From an uncultured Cetobacterium sp. (GTDB lineage: Bacteria; Fusobacteriota; Fusobacteriia; Fusobacteriales; Fusobacteriaceae): DNA of 42,427 nucleotides. Position 1 is the first letter of the stretch. Each line of letters begins with the position of its first letter. The DNA lies in the NCBI GenBank assembly GCA_900766645.1, contig CAAFWD010000187.1:1-42427 (forward strand). Direction: 5' to 3'. Position numbers and translations under genes: made by a program. Below the pieces are notes generated by a model that saw only the letters and a program-made list of their open reading frames with translations, was not told the DNA's origin and searched no databases. This document shows, one piece after another, positions 8,003-16,069 of the stretch.

Positions 8003-8120
8003 AACTTCAGGGCAGGGTGAGCTTTTAGCAATTCCCGACCGGCGGTTATAGTCCGCGAAACCTTCGGGTTTGATCTGGTGTAATTCCAGAACCGACAGTA
8101 TAGTCTGGATGGGAGAAGTG
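8003..8120 (+). ncRNA. FMN riboswitch (RFN element)
   Basis: The conserved RFN core is readable in order: CAGGGCAGGGTGA (P1/P2 side), ATTCCCGACCGGCGGT, AGTCCGCGA, a short AAACC-TTCG-GGTTT hairpin, TGATCTGGTGTAATTCCAGA, ACCGACAGT and AGTCTGGATGGGAGAAG closing P1. It binds flavin mononucleotide and, as a leader with a terminator about 40 nt downstream, should reduce riboflavin gene transcription when FMN is plentiful. It precedes four riboflavin biosynthesis genes, which fits. Confidence 0.97.
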
Positions 8121-8161
8121 TTTTTTTTATGCACAATTTTCTATAGTTTTTTATTTCGCAG

Positions 8162-8188
8162 CCCGAAGTCTATCTTCGGTTTTTTTTA
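8162..8188 (+). terminator. Riboswitch-controlled leader terminator
   Basis: CCGAAG (8163-8168) pairs with CTTCGG (8174-8179) across a 5-nt loop, followed by nine T. It lies between the FMN aptamer and the ribH ribosome binding site. CCCGAAG at 8162-8168 is also complementary to CTTCGGG at 8062-8068 inside the aptamer, a possible antiterminator pairing. Confidence 0.85.
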
Positions 8189-8215
8189 TGAAAAAATTTG
8201 AGGAGGACGAAAAAA

Positions 8216-8689
8216 ATGGTTAAAATTTATGAGGGAAAATTTAATGGAGAAAATCTTAAAGTAGGTATCGTTTGTGCTAGATTCAACGAATTTATAGTTT
8301 CTAAACTTTTGGGAGGAGCTACAGATGCTCTTGTTAGACATAACGTATCTGAGGACAATATCGATGTTGCTTGGGTTCCTGGAGCTTTTGAAATTCCTTT
8401 GATTGCTAAACAAATGGTACAAACTAAAAAATATGATGTTGTTATTACTTTAGGAGCTGTTATCAGAGGTGCTACACCACACTTTGATTATGTATGTTCT
8501 GAGGTTTCTAAGGGCGTTGCATCAGTTTCTCTTGAGTCTGGTATTCCAGTTATATTCGGTGTATTAACTGTTAACTCTATTGAAGAGGCTATTGAAAGAG
8601 CAGGTACTAAAACAGGTAACAAAGGATTTGATGCAGGTCTTTGTGCTATAGAAACTGTTAACCTTATGAATCAAATTTCTGGAAAATAA
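8216..8689 (+). CDS. ribH: 6,7-dimethyl-8-ribityllumazine synthase
   Basis: 157 residues, normal length. It condenses 5-amino-6-ribitylaminouracil with 3,4-dihydroxy-2-butanone 4-phosphate, the penultimate step of riboflavin synthesis, usually as a 60-mer or pentamer. Family motifs: VCARFNEFI near residue 20, WVPGAFEIPL, GAVIRGATPHFDYVC with the catalytic His after TP, and FGVLTVNSIEEAIERAGTKTGNKG. I chose the ATG at 8216 because AGGAGG lies at 8201-8206; a longer frame to 8198 would put the RBS inside the gene. First gene of the operon, with the FMN riboswitch in its leader; ribD follows after one base. Confidence 0.97.
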   Translation: MVKIYEGKFNGENLKVGIVCARFNEFIVSKLLGGATDALVRHNVSEDNIDVAWVPGAFEIPLIAKQMVQTKKYDVVITLGAVIRGATPHFDYVCSEVSKGVASVSLESGIPVIFGVLTVNSIEEAIERAGTKTGNKGFDAGLCAIETVNLMNQISGK

Positions 8690-8690
8690 T

Positions 8691-9797
8691 ATGCATGAAA
8701 AACACATGGAAGTAGCTATTCATGAAGCTCTAAAGGGGATTGGGAAAGTTAATCCTAATCCTTTAGTTGGAGCTGTAATTATTAAAGGAGAAAGCATCAT
8801 CTCTCTTGGGCATCATGATTACTATGGAGGTCCTCATGCTGAGGTCAATGCTATTTCTAAATTAGATAAAAATGATTTATTAAATGCTACAATATATGTT
8901 ACTTTAGAGCCTTGTTCTCATTTTGGAAAAACTCCACCTTGTACAGATTTAATTATAAAATCTGGAATCAAAAAGTGTGTAGTGGGATGTTTAGATCCAA
9001 ATCCTCTTGTTGCTGGAAAAGGGATTAAACTATTGCAAGAAGCAGGTATTGAAGTTATTGTTGGTGTCCTAGAAGAAGAATGTAAAAATTTAAATAGCAT
9101 TTTTTTTAAATATATTGAAAATAAAACTCCATATATTTTTATAAAATGTGGAATAACTTTAGATGGAAAAATAGCCACTCAAAATTTTTCATCTAAATGG
9201 ATTACAAATTCTCAAGCAAGAAATAAAGTACAAAACTATCGTAACTTTTTTTCTGGAATCTTGGTTGGTGCTAATACTGTTTTGCAAGATAATCCATCTT
9301 TAACTTGTCACTTAGAAAATAGTAGAGATCCTTATAGAATAATACTAGATCGTAATTTGACTATTAGTGAAGAGTATAATATAATCTTAGAGAACAAAGA
9401 TAATAAAACAATTATTGTAACACTTGAAGAGAATATAAAAACTGAAAAATTTAAAATTTTTCAAAATAAATATAATATAAAGTTTATTACTTTTAATACA
9501 AATGAATCACTAACAAATATTTTAAAAAAAATTGGAGCCTTAGGAATAGATTCCATCCTAGTAGAAGGTGGTAGTTCTATCATATCTCAATTTTTTATGG
9601 AAAATCTATATGACGGTGGTGAAATATTCATTGCTCCTAAAATTTTAGGTGATTCTAATGCTATTCCATTTGTTAATGGATTCAGCCCAATGAATATCCA
9701 GGATGGAATTGAATTAAAAAATATAACTATTAATACTTATGGAGATAATGTAGGATTTAATTTTTATAAGGAGGGTAAATTATGTTTACTGGATTAG
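8691..9797 (+). CDS. ribD: Bifunctional diaminohydroxyphosphoribosylaminopyrimidine deaminase / 5-amino-6-(5-phosphoribosylamino)uracil reductase
   Basis: 368 residues with both expected domains. The N-terminal deaminase has the zinc site HAE at 49-51 and Cys75 and Cys84 (LEPCSHFGKTPPC). The C-terminal reductase (from about 145) has KCGITLDGKIAT, GANTVLQDNPSLTCH and the EGGSSI segment. It carries out the second and third steps from GTP. The start lies one base after the ribH stop and has only a weak GGAAA site, so translation is probably coupled to ribH. The 3' end overlaps ribE by 16 nt. Confidence 0.96.
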   Translation: MHEKHMEVAIHEALKGIGKVNPNPLVGAVIIKGESIISLGHHDYYGGPHAEVNAISKLDKNDLLNATIYVTLEPCSHFGKTPPCTDLIIKSGIKKCVVGCLDPNPLVAGKGIKLLQEAGIEVIVGVLEEECKNLNSIFFKYIENKTPYIFIKCGITLDGKIATQNFSSKWITNSQARNKVQNYRNFFSGILVGANTVLQDNPSLTCHLENSRDPYRIILDRNLTISEEYNIILENKDNKTIIVTLEENIKTEKFKIFQNKYNIKFITFNTNESLTNILKKIGALGIDSILVEGGSSIISQFFMENLYDGGEIFIAPKILGDSNAIPFVNGFSPMNIQDGIELKNITINTYGDNVGFNFYKEGKLCLLD

Positions 9798-10435
9798 TTG
9801 AAGAGCTTGGAAAAGTAAAAGCTTTATTAAAAACTCCTCAAGGATTAAAACTACAAATACAATGCAGTAAAGTCCTTGAAAATGCAAAAATTGGTGATAG
9901 TATTGCTACTAACGGAGTTTGTTTAACAGCTACAAGTATTGAAAAGAGTAGTTTTACTGCTGATGTTATGAACGAATCATTAAATATCTCTACTTTAAAA
10001 TATTTAAAAATCGGTGATCCTGTCAACTTAGAAAAATCTTTAACTTTAACATCTTATTTAGGTGGACATTTAGTTACAGGAGATGTTGATTGTTGTGGGA
10101 TCATCAAAAATATAATAGATGATGGTTTTTCCAAGAGATATACCGTTGAGATCCCTGAGGAATTCATGAAGTATGTTGTCTATAAAGGCCGTGTGTCCTT
10201 GGATGGAGCTAGTTTAACTGTTGCTAGTTTAAATGATACTACTTTCACTGTTTCCCTTATTCCTCATACTCAAGAAAATATAACTCTTGGACTAAAAAAA
10301 ATAAATGATCTTATAAATGTGGAAACAGATTTAATTGGAAAACATTTAGAAAAACTTTTAAAACATGATGACGTTAAAAATCATAAAAAATCTTCAATAG
10401 ATAGTAAATTTTTAGCTGAAAATGGGTTTTTCTAA
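9782..10435 (+). CDS. ribE: Riboflavin synthase alpha subunit
   Basis: 217 residues. Two tandem lumazine-binding barrels: MFTGLVEELGKV to about residue 97, with the VCLTATS motif, then GGHLVTGDVD to about 190, with VSLDGASLTV in place of GVSLTV. The C-terminal helix is present. The enzyme dismutates two lumazine molecules into riboflavin as a homotrimer. The ATG follows GGAGG of GGAGGGTAAAT, all inside the end of ribD, so the two genes overlap and are translationally coupled. The last 15 residues are divergent, as usual for the family. Confidence 0.96.
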   Translation: MFTGLVEELGKVKALLKTPQGLKLQIQCSKVLENAKIGDSIATNGVCLTATSIEKSSFTADVMNESLNISTLKYLKIGDPVNLEKSLTLTSYLGGHLVTGDVDCCGIIKNIIDDGFSKRYTVEIPEEFMKYVVYKGRVSLDGASLTVASLNDTTFTVSLIPHTQENITLGLKKINDLINVETDLIGKHLEKLLKHDDVKNHKKSSIDSKFLAENGFF

Positions 10436-10454
10436 AATATAATAGGAGGCTAAA

Positions 10455-11654
10455 ATGCTTAATAAAATAGAAGAAGCTATAGAAGATTTAAAAAACGGAA
10501 AATTAATTGTTGTTGTTGATGATGAAGATAGAGAAAATGAAGGAGACCTTGTTGGAGTTGGAGAAATTATTTCTCAAGAGAATATCAACTTTATGATAAA
10601 GTATGGTCGTGGACTTGTTTGTGTGCCTATCGAAGAAGAAAGAGCATTAGAACTAGATTTAACTCCAATGGTTGTCAGAAATAGTGACTCTCATCAGACA
10701 GCTTTTACTGTATCTGTTGATTCTTTAAATAAAACTACAACAGGAATATCAGTTGAAGATAGATATCATACAATAAAAGATTTAGCTACTCTTGCTAAAT
10801 CTGGTGCTGAGTTTAAAAAGCCTGGTCATATTTTCCCACTTGTGGCTAAAAAAGGTGGAGTTATTGAAAGACCTGGTCATACTGAAGCGTCTGTAGATTT
10901 AGCTAAACTTGCTGGCTTTAAAGGTTGTGGGGTTATTTGTGAAATCACTAAGGATGATGGTACTATGGCTAGAGTTCCTGACCTTTTAGAGTTCTGTAAA
11001 GAACATAACTTAAAAATTGTTTCTATTAAAGATTTAATAACATATAAAAAAGCTAATTTTTTACAAACAAAATATGAGTGTGAAGCTCCCCTTCCAACTA
11101 AACACGGAACTTTCAAAATGGTTGGATTCTCAAATACAATCGATTATAAAGAACATATAGCCCTAGTATTTGGAGAAGTTAATAACCAAGAAGATGTTCT
11201 TGTTAGAGTTCACTCTGAATGTCTTACTGGGGATGCATTTGGTTCACTAAAATGTGATTGTGGTAGCCAACTAGATAAAGCTCTTAGCGAGATCGCTAAA
11301 AATGGTTCTGGAGTCCTTTTATATATGAGACAAGAGGGAAGAGGAATAGGTCTTTTAAATAAGATTAAAGCTTACAATTTACAAGCACAAGGGAAAGATA
11401 CTGTAGAAGCTAATACACTACTAGGATTTGATCCAGATTTAAGAGATTTTGCTGTTGCCGCTCAAATGATAAAACTATTAGATATTAAAAGTATCAATCT
11501 TATGACAAATAATCCTAAAAAGATTGATGATCTTGAAAAATACGGAATTAAAATATCTAACCGTACTCAAATTGAATTTCCTTCTAACCCATGTAATTCA
11601 TACTACCTAAAAACTAAAAGAGAAAAAATGAATCATTTATTTAAAATAAACTAA
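10455..11654 (+). CDS. ribBA: Bifunctional 3,4-dihydroxy-2-butanone 4-phosphate synthase / GTP cyclohydrolase II
   Basis: 399 residues. The N-terminal RibB domain (1-200) shows VVDDEDRENEGDLVG, the acidic metal-binding loop, and GHTEASVDL. The C-terminal RibA domain carries the zinc cysteines in CLTGDAFGSLKCDCG and the RQEGRGIGLLNKIKAY catalytic stretch. It supplies both starting branches of the pathway, from ribulose 5-phosphate and from GTP. RBS AGGAGG at 10444-10449, five bases before the ATG, and a 19-bp gap from ribE. As last gene of the operon it completes a full GTP-to-riboflavin set apart from the phosphatase step, which is normally encoded elsewhere. Confidence 0.97.
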   Translation: MLNKIEEAIEDLKNGKLIVVVDDEDRENEGDLVGVGEIISQENINFMIKYGRGLVCVPIEEERALELDLTPMVVRNSDSHQTAFTVSVDSLNKTTTGISVEDRYHTIKDLATLAKSGAEFKKPGHIFPLVAKKGGVIERPGHTEASVDLAKLAGFKGCGVICEITKDDGTMARVPDLLEFCKEHNLKIVSIKDLITYKKANFLQTKYECEAPLPTKHGTFKMVGFSNTIDYKEHIALVFGEVNNQEDVLVRVHSECLTGDAFGSLKCDCGSQLDKALSEIAKNGSGVLLYMRQEGRGIGLLNKIKAYNLQAQGKDTVEANTLLGFDPDLRDFAVAAQMIKLLDIKSINLMTNNPKKIDDLEKYGIKISNRTQIEFPSNPCNSYYLKTKREKMNHLFKIN

Positions 11655-11666
11655 CAATAAAAATAA

Positions 11667-11698
11667 AATGGAGATACTTTCAAGTATCTCCATTATTT
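11667..11698. terminator. Terminator of the riboflavin operon (bidirectional)
   Basis: Twelve-base inverted repeat ATGGAGATACTT / AAGTATCTCCAT around 11680-11681, with a T-rich flank on each strand. It sits between converging ribBA and the small lipoprotein gene. Confidence 0.85.
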
Positions 11699-11965
11699 TT
11701 AATCTTTTAAATCCTCTAAAATTAACAGGTAGTAATCTATATTCCCACCTAATTCTTTTTTTTCATTTTCAGAGTAATCTCCATTTTCAAGCTTCATTTT
11801 TATATTTTTAAAATTTTGCTCTACTTTTTTTCTATCTGCTTCAGAAAAAGGTTGAGATACAAGTTCTTCAAAAGATGATTGAGATTTTCTATAGTCTCCT
11901 CTTATTCCTAAAGACATGCATCCAGAATAAAACAATACTATCAATACTAAAAAAACCTTTTTCAT
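11699..11965 (-). CDS. Small putative lipoprotein of unknown function
   Basis: 88 residues. A lipoprotein signal ends in YSGC (Cys16), followed by a short charged, probably helical domain (SSFEELVSQPFSEADRKKVEQ and onward, many Lys and Glu). I do not recognise a family. The gene starts one base after the esterase stop codon on the same strand, its RBS lies inside the esterase end, and it ends at the terminator shared with the riboflavin operon. It is thus the last gene of the ynzC-asnS-esterase transcript. The mature protein would be a surface or periplasm-facing lipid-anchored peptide of about 72 residues. Confidence 0.7.
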   Translation of the reverse strand: MKKVFLVLIVLFYSGCMSLGIRGDYRKSQSSFEELVSQPFSEADRKKVEQNFKNIKMKLENGDYSENEKKELGGNIDYYLLILEDLKD

Positions 11966-11966
11966 A

Positions 11967-12995
11967 TTATTTATCTCCCTCTAGCTCATCATTAAAGTAT
12001 TTTAAAAAATTATATATATCTTTTGAAATGTATTCCCATGTATGGAATTCATTCTCATATATTTTACCTTTAAAATTTAAATTATAACGTTTTGCACGCC
12101 CAACTATATCTAACCATTGCTGAAGCATTAGATATGGCTTTTTATCCTCTGATCCCACACTTAAATAAAACTTTTTCCCTTGAAATCTTTTTGGATTAGT
12201 CATTTTTATAATGCTGTATGGATCATTTTTTAAAATTTTATAACCCCATGGACTAAAAACTCTTACAAAATGATTTCTATCCACATCATTGAATAAAACT
12301 CTTGGAACATATAAATATCTAAAGATTCTCATAACCCTTCTATTTATACTCATTCTAACTAGGCTAACAGCTCCAGAAAAACTTGCGATAACATCAAAAG
12401 ATTCGAGATTTTTTAACCCTATTTTTAAGGCACCATAGCCTCCCATAGAAAATCCACCTATCCCTTTTTTAGAGTTAGGATATTCTTTTTCTATAAAAGC
12501 AACTAAATCTTTAGAAAAAAACTCTTCATACTGATTATTTTTATCTTTGAAGAAATTAGTATACCAACTTTCGCCTTTATACCCAGAATCTGGAAGAATA
12601 AAGACCATATCTCCAACTTCTCCCGCTTCTTTAAGGGTTAAATAATTTTCTCTTAATTTTGCTCTATAGATCCAATCATCTGAACAATCTCTTATTCCAT
12701 GTAACAGCACAAGACACTTAGGATTGCCCTTTATTATTCTAGGTTTTAATATTAAAACTCTCATTTTTTCTTTTGTATAATTACTTTTTAAATATCTCTC
12801 CTCTAGAACTAACTCTTTATCAAGATATTTTGTTGAGTACTGCTTGTAGTTAACTCTCGGTTTCAATATTTTTTCTACTTCTTTAAAAGATCCTACCCTT
12901 CTAAGCTTTCTCTCTAGCTTAAAATTATACGGATAGGTAATTACATAAAAAATAGCTCCCAAAACAAAGACAAAAACTAGTGTATTAAAAATCAT
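11967..12995 (-). CDS. Membrane-anchored alpha/beta hydrolase, esterase D-like
   Basis: 342 residues. The N terminus (about 3-22) is a hydrophobic segment with few charges before it, an uncleaved anchor or signal. The hydrolase domain follows: CLVLLHGIRD near 94-103, VFILPDSGYKGESWYTNF, the nucleophile elbow GFSMGG with Ser183, and a C-terminal NEFHTWEYIS that supplies the catalytic His. This arrangement matches the putative esterase family that includes S-formylglutathione hydrolase and mycolyltransferase-type enzymes. Substrate unknown; cell-surface location inferred from the anchor. RBS AAGGAG. It follows asnS by 17 bp and precedes a small lipoprotein gene. Confidence 0.75.
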   Translation of the reverse strand: MIFNTLVFVFVLGAIFYVITYPYNFKLERKLRRVGSFKEVEKILKPRVNYKQYSTKYLDKELVLEERYLKSNYTKEKMRVLILKPRIIKGNPKCLVLLHGIRDCSDDWIYRAKLRENYLTLKEAGEVGDMVFILPDSGYKGESWYTNFFKDKNNQYEEFFSKDLVAFIEKEYPNSKKGIGGFSMGGYGALKIGLKNLESFDVIASFSGAVSLVRMSINRRVMRIFRYLYVPRVLFNDVDRNHFVRVFSPWGYKILKNDPYSIIKMTNPKRFQGKKFYLSVGSEDKKPYLMLQQWLDIVGRAKRYNLNFKGKIYENEFHTWEYISKDIYNFLKYFNDELEGDK

Positions 12996-13012
12996 CTATG
13001 CTCTCCTTAAGA

Positions 13013-14404
13013 TTAAAACTCTGCGTTATTTGGAGTTCTTGGGAATGGAATTACGTCTCTTATGTTTGTGATTCCAGTTACATACATTAACATTCTTTCA
13101 AAACCTAAACCATATCCTGAATGAGGGAAGCTTCCGAATCTTCTTAAGTCTAAATAGAACTCATAGTCCTCTTTCTCTAATCCCACTTCTGCCATTCTTC
13201 TTTCAAGAATCTCTAAGTCATCCTCTCTTTGAGATCCTCCAATAATTTCCCCTATTCCTGGTGCTAATAGATCCATTGCTCTAACTGTTTTCTCATCAGC
13301 ACTAAGCTTCATATAAAATGCTTTTATCTCTTTTGGATAATCTGTTACAAATACAGGTCTATTAAAATGCTCTTCTGATAAATATCTCTCATGCTCACTT
13401 TGAAGATCGATTCCCCATGAAACAGGATAATCAAATTTCTTTCCACAGTTTTCTAAAATCTCTATAGCCTCAGTATATGTTACTCTTCCAAATTCATTAT
13501 TTAATACATTATTTAGTTTATCAAATAATCCTTTTTCTATAAATTGGTTAAAGAATGCCATCTCTTCTGGACACTCATCCATAACGTATTTAATTATATA
13601 TTTAACCATAGCCTCTGCTAATTCCATATTTGCTTCTAAATCAGCAAATGCTATCTCAGGCTCTATCATCCAGAATTCTGCAGCATGTCTTGATGTGTTT
13701 GACTGCTCTGCTCTAAATGTTGGTCCAAATGTATATATATTTCTAAATGCTGAACAATAAGTTTCTCCATTTAATTGTCCACTTACTGTTAAGTTAGTTT
13801 CTTTTCCAAAGAAATCTTTAGATGTATCTATTTTTCCATCCTCTGTTTTAGGAACATTGTTTAAATCTAGAGTTGTTACTCTGAACATCTCTCCAGCTCC
13901 CTCACAATCTGATCCAGTTATAATTGGTGTATGTGTGTATACAAATCCATTCTCTTGGAAAAACTTATGTATAGCGTAAGCTAATACAGATCTTACTCTG
14001 AATACTGCTGAGAATGTGTTTGTTCTTGGTCTTAAGTGTGCTTTCGTTCTTAAGTACTCAAAAGTATGTCTTTTATTTTGTAAAGGGTAATCTAAATCTG
14101 CTTTTTGAAATATTTCAATCTCTTTAGCTTGAATTTCAAAAGTTTGTCCTGCTCCTTGAGATTCAACTACAACACCTTTAACAATTATTGATGAAGATAT
14201 TGATAATCTTGAAACTTCATCAAAATTTGGTAAATTAGTATCAAATACTATTTGAACTCCTTTAAAAAAGCTTCCGTCATTAACTTCTATAAATCCAAAG
14301 TTCTTTTGCGCTCTTATTTTTCTTACCCATCCCGAAATCTCTACTTCAGTGTTTAGGTGCTTTTCTGTTTCTCTATAAAGAGACTTTACTACTTGTTTCA
14401 TCAT
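13013..14404 (-). CDS. asnS: Asparaginyl-tRNA synthetase
   Basis: 463 residues, as in E. coli AsnS. The N-terminal OB fold (ISGWVRKIRAQKNFGFIEVNDG) binds the anticodon. The class II core shows motif 2 (FGPTFRAEQSNTSRHAAEFWMIEPE) and motif 3 (GLGFERMLMYVTGI). The YSGYGLGFERM end and RDVIPFPRTPNNAEF are typical of AsnS; the aspartate enzyme lacks these. The start is the first of two adjacent ATG codons at 14402-14404, since AGGGGG overlaps the stop of the preceding ynzC gene; a longer frame would overlap ynzC without a better RBS. No T-box leader was seen; transcription comes from the promoter ahead of ynzC. Confidence 0.96.
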   Translation of the reverse strand: MMKQVVKSLYRETEKHLNTEVEISGWVRKIRAQKNFGFIEVNDGSFFKGVQIVFDTNLPNFDEVSRLSISSSIIVKGVVVESQGAGQTFEIQAKEIEIFQKADLDYPLQNKRHTFEYLRTKAHLRPRTNTFSAVFRVRSVLAYAIHKFFQENGFVYTHTPIITGSDCEGAGEMFRVTTLDLNNVPKTEDGKIDTSKDFFGKETNLTVSGQLNGETYCSAFRNIYTFGPTFRAEQSNTSRHAAEFWMIEPEIAFADLEANMELAEAMVKYIIKYVMDECPEEMAFFNQFIEKGLFDKLNNVLNNEFGRVTYTEAIEILENCGKKFDYPVSWGIDLQSEHERYLSEEHFNRPVFVTDYPKEIKAFYMKLSADEKTVRAMDLLAPGIGEIIGGSQREDDLEILERRMAEVGLEKEDYEFYLDLRRFGSFPHSGYGLGFERMLMYVTGITNIRDVIPFPRTPNNAEF

Positions 14405-14414
14405 CGGTTGCCCC

Positions 14415-14600
14415 CTATACAATTTTATTTTCATCTACGAATTCAATACTATCTAACTTTTGTTTTACTTGTAGCTTAAATTGCTCTAAGTATAACTTTC
14501 TATATTTAGCTCTTTCTAATTGCTCTTCAGCCGTTAAATTTCTTTCACGAGCTAATTTAGAAAAATGATTAACTCTTTCTATAATATCTTGCATCTTCAT
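14415..14600 (-). CDS. DUF896 / YnzC-family small protein
   Basis: 61 residues, beginning MKMQDIIERVNHFSKLARER. The pattern (I.RIN.L..K....LT..E..E...LR..YL...+) with two predicted antiparallel helices is that of the UPF0291 family (YnzC of B. subtilis is 77 residues). Function is not established; YnzC is LexA-regulated in B. subtilis, but no LexA-like box was recognised here. The start at 14598-14600 has AGGAGG six bases upstream; a longer frame would put the RBS inside the gene. First gene of the operon, 10 bp before asnS. Confidence 0.8.
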   Translation of the reverse strand: MKMQDIIERVNHFSKLARERNLTAEEQLERAKYRKLYLEQFKLQVKQKLDSIEFVDENKIV

Positions 14601-14652
14601 GTGTTTCCTCCTAACTATATCAACTATAGTCAACATTTAAACTTTTAGGGTA

Positions 14653-14681
14653 ATTATACAGTTTATTTCACTTTTTGTCAA
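14653..14681 (-). promoter_or_regulatory. Promoter of the ynzC-asnS operon
   Basis: On the minus strand a perfect TTGACA (14676-14681), 17-bp spacer and TATAAT (14653-14658). Confidence 0.88.
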
Positions 14682-14777
14682 TTTGCTTGTATTTTAAAAA
14701 GTTTTTTTTAATATTTTAATTTAATATAAAAATTGATATAATCTTTATACAATTAATAAAAAAAGGAGTTGAACTAT

Positions 14778-16061
14778 ATGTCTTTTTACGAACCAATCGT
14801 TAAGTCAAACTTTACAGTCAATGTAAATATTCCTGGTTCAAAATCAATCACTAACCGTGCACTTATTCTTTCAGCTCTTTCTGGAAGAGAAACCACTTTA
14901 AAAAATATACTATTAAGTGATGACACTATATACATGATCGAAGCTTTAAAAAAATTAGGAAATAAAATCGAATTAAGTGAAAACAATACCTCTCTATTTA
15001 TTAAAGGAAATAAAAATCCTACCTTTAATAATATAGATATTTTTGTAGGTAATGCAGGTACAGCTATGAGATTTCTCTCATCTTATCTTGCCACTGGAAA
15101 TGGTGTGGCTATCCTTAGAGGTAACGATCGTATGAATCAAAGACCTATTAAAGATCTTGTAGATTCACTATTACAACTTGGAGTAGAAGTAGAGTATCTA
15201 AATAATTCTGGATATCCCCCTATTAAGTTAACATGTTCTGGCGTTCAATCTCAATATGTTCAAATTGACGGTAGTAAAAGCAGCCAGTATATTTCATCCA
15301 TATTAATGGCTTGTGCTAATTTTAAAAATAATATCGAAGTATTTCTTCAAGGAAAAGTTGTTTCTAAACCATATATTAATATGACTTTAAATATGATGAA
15401 AAGCTTTGGTATTAAATGTAATGTTGCTAATAATACTTTTTATCTATCACCACAAAATTTTGGAACCAAAGAATATATTATTGAAGGAGATATGTCATCT
15501 GCTTCATATTTTTTAGCTATGGCTTTAATTTCAAATTCAACAGTTACTCTAAATAACTTTTTTAAAAATAGTATTCAAGGAGATTCCAAATTTTTAGATG
15601 TACTTTTAAAAATGGGCTTAACCATCGTATCCCAAAATGAACATTCAATAACAGTAAAAGGTTGCAGCTCATATAATGGAGTTACTCTAAGTATGAACGA
15701 TATCCCTGACGTAGCTCAAACACTTGCTTCAGTAGCCTTGTTTGCTACATCTCCTACTATAGTTAATGATGTAGAAAATATGAGAATAAAAGAAACCGAC
15801 CGTATATCAGCATTAAAAAATGAGATTACAAAAATCGGTGGAGAGTTTATAGAATATCAAGACGGATTTAAAATCATTCCTAAAGATGAAAAAGAGTATA
15901 CTGGTACCTCTTTAGAAACTTATGATGACCATAGAATGGCTATGTCTTTGTCATTAATTGGACTTAGAGTTCCTGGAATTAAAATTTTGGATCCTAACTG
16001 TGTTTCGAAAACTTTTCCAAATTTTTTTGAAGAGTTCTCTAAAATTTATAAGGAGGATTAA
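14778..16061 (+). CDS. aroA: 3-phosphoshikimate 1-carboxyvinyltransferase (EPSP synthase)
   Basis: 427 residues. Signature segments: PGSKSITNRALILSALSG (phosphate-binding Lys and Arg), GNAGTAMRFLSSYLA, RMNQRPIKDLVDSL and ETDRISALKNEI. The enzyme joins phosphoenolpyruvate to shikimate 3-phosphate in the aromatic amino acid pathway. The ATG at 14778 follows AGGAG (14764-14768) by nine bases; an in-frame TTG at 14769 is too close to that site. A TATAAT lies at 14737-14742 without a good -35. No other shikimate gene is in the window. The next gene starts 8 bp after the stop, with its RBS inside the aroA end. Confidence 0.95.
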   Translation: MSFYEPIVKSNFTVNVNIPGSKSITNRALILSALSGRETTLKNILLSDDTIYMIEALKKLGNKIELSENNTSLFIKGNKNPTFNNIDIFVGNAGTAMRFLSSYLATGNGVAILRGNDRMNQRPIKDLVDSLLQLGVEVEYLNNSGYPPIKLTCSGVQSQYVQIDGSKSSQYISSILMACANFKNNIEVFLQGKVVSKPYINMTLNMMKSFGIKCNVANNTFYLSPQNFGTKEYIIEGDMSSASYFLAMALISNSTVTLNNFFKNSIQGDSKFLDVLLKMGLTIVSQNEHSITVKGCSSYNGVTLSMNDIPDVAQTLASVALFATSPTIVNDVENMRIKETDRISALKNEITKIGGEFIEYQDGFKIIPKDEKEYTGTSLETYDDHRMAMSLSLIGLRVPGIKILDPNCVSKTFPNFFEEFSKIYKED

Positions 16062-16069
16062 ATTTCATA

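Noticed and set aside
7744..8136. Minus-strand open frames across the FMN riboswitch
   Set aside because: The plus strand there is a clear RFN element and amidase 3' end; no coding signals on the other strand.
14601..14777. T-box or other riboswitch ahead of asnS/ynzC
   Set aside because: The leader is about 45 nt, and neither the T-box core sequence nor a terminator is present.
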